Notes under the pieces: generated by a model | The model's input: the letters and a program-made list of their open reading frames with translations, nothing else | Database searches by the model: none | Told to the model about the DNA's origin: nothing | Position numbers and translations under genes: made by a program | Source: Deefgea piscis | GTDB taxonomy: Bacteria; Pseudomonadota; Gammaproteobacteria; Burkholderiales; Chitinibacteraceae | Length of the DNA: 64,000 nt | NCBI RefSeq assembly: GCF_019665785.1 | Contig: NZ_CP081149.1 | Span: 496,001 to 560,000 of the forward strand | Direction of reading: 5' to 3' | In this document: one piece after another, positions 62,054 to 64,000 of the stretch | Numbering within the stretch: the first letter of the stretch is position 1 | Layout of the letters: every line of letters starts with the position of its first letter

Positions 62054-62548
62054 TTATTCAGCCTTTATGGAAACCAGCTGCCAGATCGAGCGAGAGTAGT
62101 AAGTTCTATTTTGCAGCTCTTTATTACTGTCGAAAGGATAGATAAGAAATAGCGGACCTTTGTCACGAACGCTAAATGCTTTGCCGTCGATAGTTCTGGC
62201 GATAATTGGGCCAAGATCAGCGTCACTACTGGGTATGACGATGGTGTAATCGTTAATGGCTTTTAACTTCAGCTGCTTGCCTTTGCTGCCAGCAAGAGCA
62301 AGCACATCTTTTAGCGAAGGCCCGCTAAAAGTATGGATGCCGTTATACCAAGGTGAGCTTGTTTGAATGCTTTTTTGTGGTAGTTGATTGAGTATTGCAT
62401 CATCCAGCAAGAAGCTGTTGCCTTGATTATGTTGGCTGATATTGCCGCTTAAGGTTAATGCGACTTTGCCTTTAGGGGTATCGATTGCATTTGCGCACCA
62501 TGCACTGACTAATAAGAGGCTGGCAAGGCAGAAGCTTTTTAGTTTCAT
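62054..62548 (-). CDS. Periplasmic molybdopterin-oxidoreductase-like fold protein
   Basis: The 164-residue product has a signal peptide (cleavage near CANA). Its domain resembles a stripped sulfite-oxidase (SUOX) fold: HTFSGPSLKDVLALAGS, LKAINDYTIVIPSSDADLG and GPLFLIYPFDSN, ending YYSRSIWQLVSI. The Cys that would bind molybdopterin is not visible, so it probably does not carry the cofactor. Its stop is four bases from the start of the histidine kinase, suggesting a ligand-binding or accessory role in that sensor. Confidence 0.75.
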   Translation of the reverse strand: MKLKSFCLASLLLVSAWCANAIDTPKGKVALTLSGNISQHNQGNSFLLDDAILNQLPQKSIQTSSPWYNGIHTFSGPSLKDVLALAGSKGKQLKLKAINDYTIVIPSSDADLGPIIARTIDGKAFSVRDKGPLFLIYPFDSNKELQNRTYYSRSIWQLVSIKAE

Positions 62549-62770
62549 GACATTTCTCCATGCTATTTTAGTAACAACATTTCGTTATGCTTTCATTGGT
62601 CACTATAGATTAGTGATGAATCAAGGTTGCCGTTGATTTTTTACTTACTAAGTGAGTTTTATTTTGGTGGTTTTACTTGTGGGTTTGTTGTGGATTTTTG
62701 AAAGGATATTTTGCGCTAGCGGCTAGGCTGCAACTATAAAGAAGCTACCCTTAAATAGTGAGGCGCCCTT

Positions 62771-63358
62771 ATGGATCCACATATCAGTGGCGTTAGTGCA
62801 TTACAACAGTCGGTTTTAATCCATGAAGAAGTCAAAAAGGTCGTCGTCAGCTGTTTTGAAATCAATTTAATGGGCTTAAATGCCATTATTTTGGCCAAAA
62901 AAGCTGGGGTGCATGCCCGAGGTTTTGGTGTTATCTCGGGAGAGTTGCGCTCTTTAAGCTTGGCACTTCAGGCTGAAATGCATCGACTTGGTTTGCTGGC
63001 GCAAGAATTACTCAATTCGGCAACCACTCGTTTGCAAGCTGAAAGGCGATTGGCGCGCTTAACTGATGCTGCCGCATTTTCAGCAGAAGTGGCTGAGTTG
63101 CTCGCCCCAGCCATGGAAAAAACCCGCAATAAAATGGTGGTATTTAAAGAGGGAAGCAAATTTGGCGAATGCCTTGATGATGCGTATCAAACCTGTACGT
63201 TTGGCTTAGTTTTAGCGCGCTCGGCTCGCATTGAGTCGGCGTATAGCGGTGAATTACGCACCATTTTGGCTGAGTTATCCGAAGAGTTTGCCCAAAAAAT
63301 AACCACGGTCTTACCGCGCCTAGATGCGTTACGCCAAATCACCCAAAACCTTGCCTGA
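62771..63358 (+). CDS. Small cytosolic MCP-like signalling protein
   Basis: The 195-residue protein has no membrane helix. It begins MDPHISGVSALQQSVLIHEE and contains LMGLNAIILAKKAGVHARGFGVIS followed by GELRSLSLAL. This resembles the receptor tip motif L-N-A-A-I-x-A-A-x-A-G-E-x-G-R-G-F-x-V-V-A-x-E-x-R-x-L. It may therefore be a shortened chemoreceptor signalling hairpin. The di-iron protein gene follows 11 bp later, so the two are probably one unit. Identity as a receptor is inferred. Confidence 0.65.
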   Translation: MDPHISGVSALQQSVLIHEEVKKVVVSCFEINLMGLNAIILAKKAGVHARGFGVISGELRSLSLALQAEMHRLGLLAQELLNSATTRLQAERRLARLTDAAAFSAEVAELLAPAMEKTRNKMVVFKEGSKFGECLDDAYQTCTFGLVLARSARIESAYSGELRTILAELSEEFAQKITTVLPRLDALRQITQNLA

Positions 63359-63369
63359 GATCTTGCCGA

Positions 63370-64000
63370 ATGAAAAAAGCTCTATTGATTGCCAGTGCTG
63401 CTGATCATCGTTGGTTCGCCATCTCGCGTGACCCAGCCCGCCCAAATCATTTGATTGATACCAATGAATATGTTGTGACCAATGGCAACGACAGTATTCT
63501 TTGTGATCCGGGTGGCTCTGAGGTTTTTCCAGCGGTGTTTGCGGCGCTCTCGGAAGTGGTTGATCCGCGCACGATTCAGCGGATTTTTTCTTCACACCAA
63601 GACCCTGATGTGATTTCTTCTTTGGGTCTGTGGCATGATTTTAATCCTCAGATTAAATGTCATGTCTCTGGCTTATGGAGTGGTTTTATTCCGCACTTTG
63701 GTGGTGAAGACAATACGATTATCGGCATTCCCGACGAGGGCGGCACCTTGATGCTAGGCGAAGCGCCGCTGACGATTGTGCCGGCGCATTATTTACATTC
63801 TTCCGGTAATTTTCATTTATACGATCCAGCGTGCAAATTATTATTCTGTGGCGACATTGGCGCAGCACTATTGCCTGATGTGCATGCATCATTGTTTGTG
63901 GAAGATTTTGATCATCATATTCGTTACGCCGAAGGTTTTCATCGCCGTTGGATGGGCAGTAATACCGCAAAAAAGCGCTGGATTGAGAAAGTACGTGAGC
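63370..64000 (+). CDS. Oxygen-binding di-iron protein (ODP), 3' end outside window
   Basis: The frame is open from the ATG at 63370 to the window end (over 210 residues). The metallo-beta-lactamase-type fold shows SILCDPGGSEVF, SSHQDPDVISS (His and Asp metal ligands), PAHYLHSSGNFHLYDP and KLLFCGDIGAAL. ODP proteins have a di-iron site that binds oxygen and are coupled to chemotaxis proteins in several bacteria. It follows the MCP-like gene, supporting an oxygen-sensing unit. Confidence 0.8.
   Translation, partial: MKKALLIASAADHRWFAISRDPARPNHLIDTNEYVVTNGNDSILCDPGGSEVFPAVFAALSEVVDPRTIQRIFSSHQDPDVISSLGLWHDFNPQIKCHVSGLWSGFIPHFGGEDNTIIGIPDEGGTLMLGEAPLTIVPAHYLHSSGNFHLYDPACKLLFCGDIGAALLPDVHASLFVEDFDHHIRYAEGFHRRWMGSNTAKKRWIEKVRE

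Overview
The window looks like a chromosomal segment of a betaproteobacterium, most likely in the order Neisseriales and near the Chitinibacter/Deefgea/Iodobacter group. This placement is an inference from gene content and order: engB beside cytochrome c4-resB-ccsB; mutM, TPR lipoprotein, lolB, ispE, tRNA-Gln, prs, rplY and pth in a row; and a PilGHIJ-ChpA twitching chemosensory cluster. Base composition is balanced over most of the window, with AT-rich accessory patches at about 14.6-15.7 kb and 20.3-21.1 kb.

Region by region: 0-2.4 kb is an accessory junction. It holds the 3' part of an IS66-type element, a decayed palindromic element and a HEPN/nucleotidyltransferase toxin-antitoxin pair. 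The pair is bracketed by two copies of the 3' end of the neighbouring FAD oxidoreductase gene. 2.4-14.5 kb is mostly housekeeping: FAD oxidoreductase, dsbA, SPOR protein, yehS, argH, elaA, a Gfo/Idh/MocA oxidoreductase, patatin plus 3-hydroxybutyrate dehydrogenase, cutC and trpS. 14.5-21.3 kb is a second accessory zone. It contains an AT-rich alarmone-synthetase-like gene, two copies of a 160-bp repeat around a small orphan gene, an FUSC transporter, a GNAT enzyme, two small lipoproteins, a 271-bp MITE-like element, a truncated AraC-like fragment and a hexanucleotide repeat.

21.3-37 kb returns to core genes: a dynamin-like GTPase, mutM, LolB and isoprenoid synthesis, tRNA-Gln(UUG), PRPP synthesis, bL25, Pth, a CobW-family GTPase, two related small orphan proteins, cytochrome c maturation System II (ResB/CcsB) with cytochrome c4, and engB. 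A four-hairpin small-RNA candidate follows engB. 37.3-46.6 kb is the type IV pilus chemosensory operon pilG-pilH-pilI-pilJ-chpA. Its large CheA-type kinase carries a 210-bp in-frame hexamer repeat coding for Glu-Thr/Glu-Ala dipeptides.

46.6-64 kb holds a DUF4239-like protein, a cobalamin nucleotide-loop operon (cobT-cobC-cobS plus a small orphan), a diguanylate cyclase with a degenerate signature, LPS core genes waaC-waaA, a BdbC/BdbD-like disulfide pair, a PliI-like lysozyme inhibitor, a TauE/SafE permease, an ankyrin protein, hemB, an MscS channel, a hybrid histidine kinase with a periplasmic partner, and at the right edge an MCP-like protein followed by an oxygen-binding di-iron protein cut by the window end.

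The least explained items are a family of roughly 50-60 bp palindromes ending in GGGTAT/ATACCC (one inside the waaA coding sequence), the anti-Shine-Dalgarno-loop small RNA candidate, the duplication bracketing the HEPN/MNT pair, and the single-domain RelA/SpoT synthetase.
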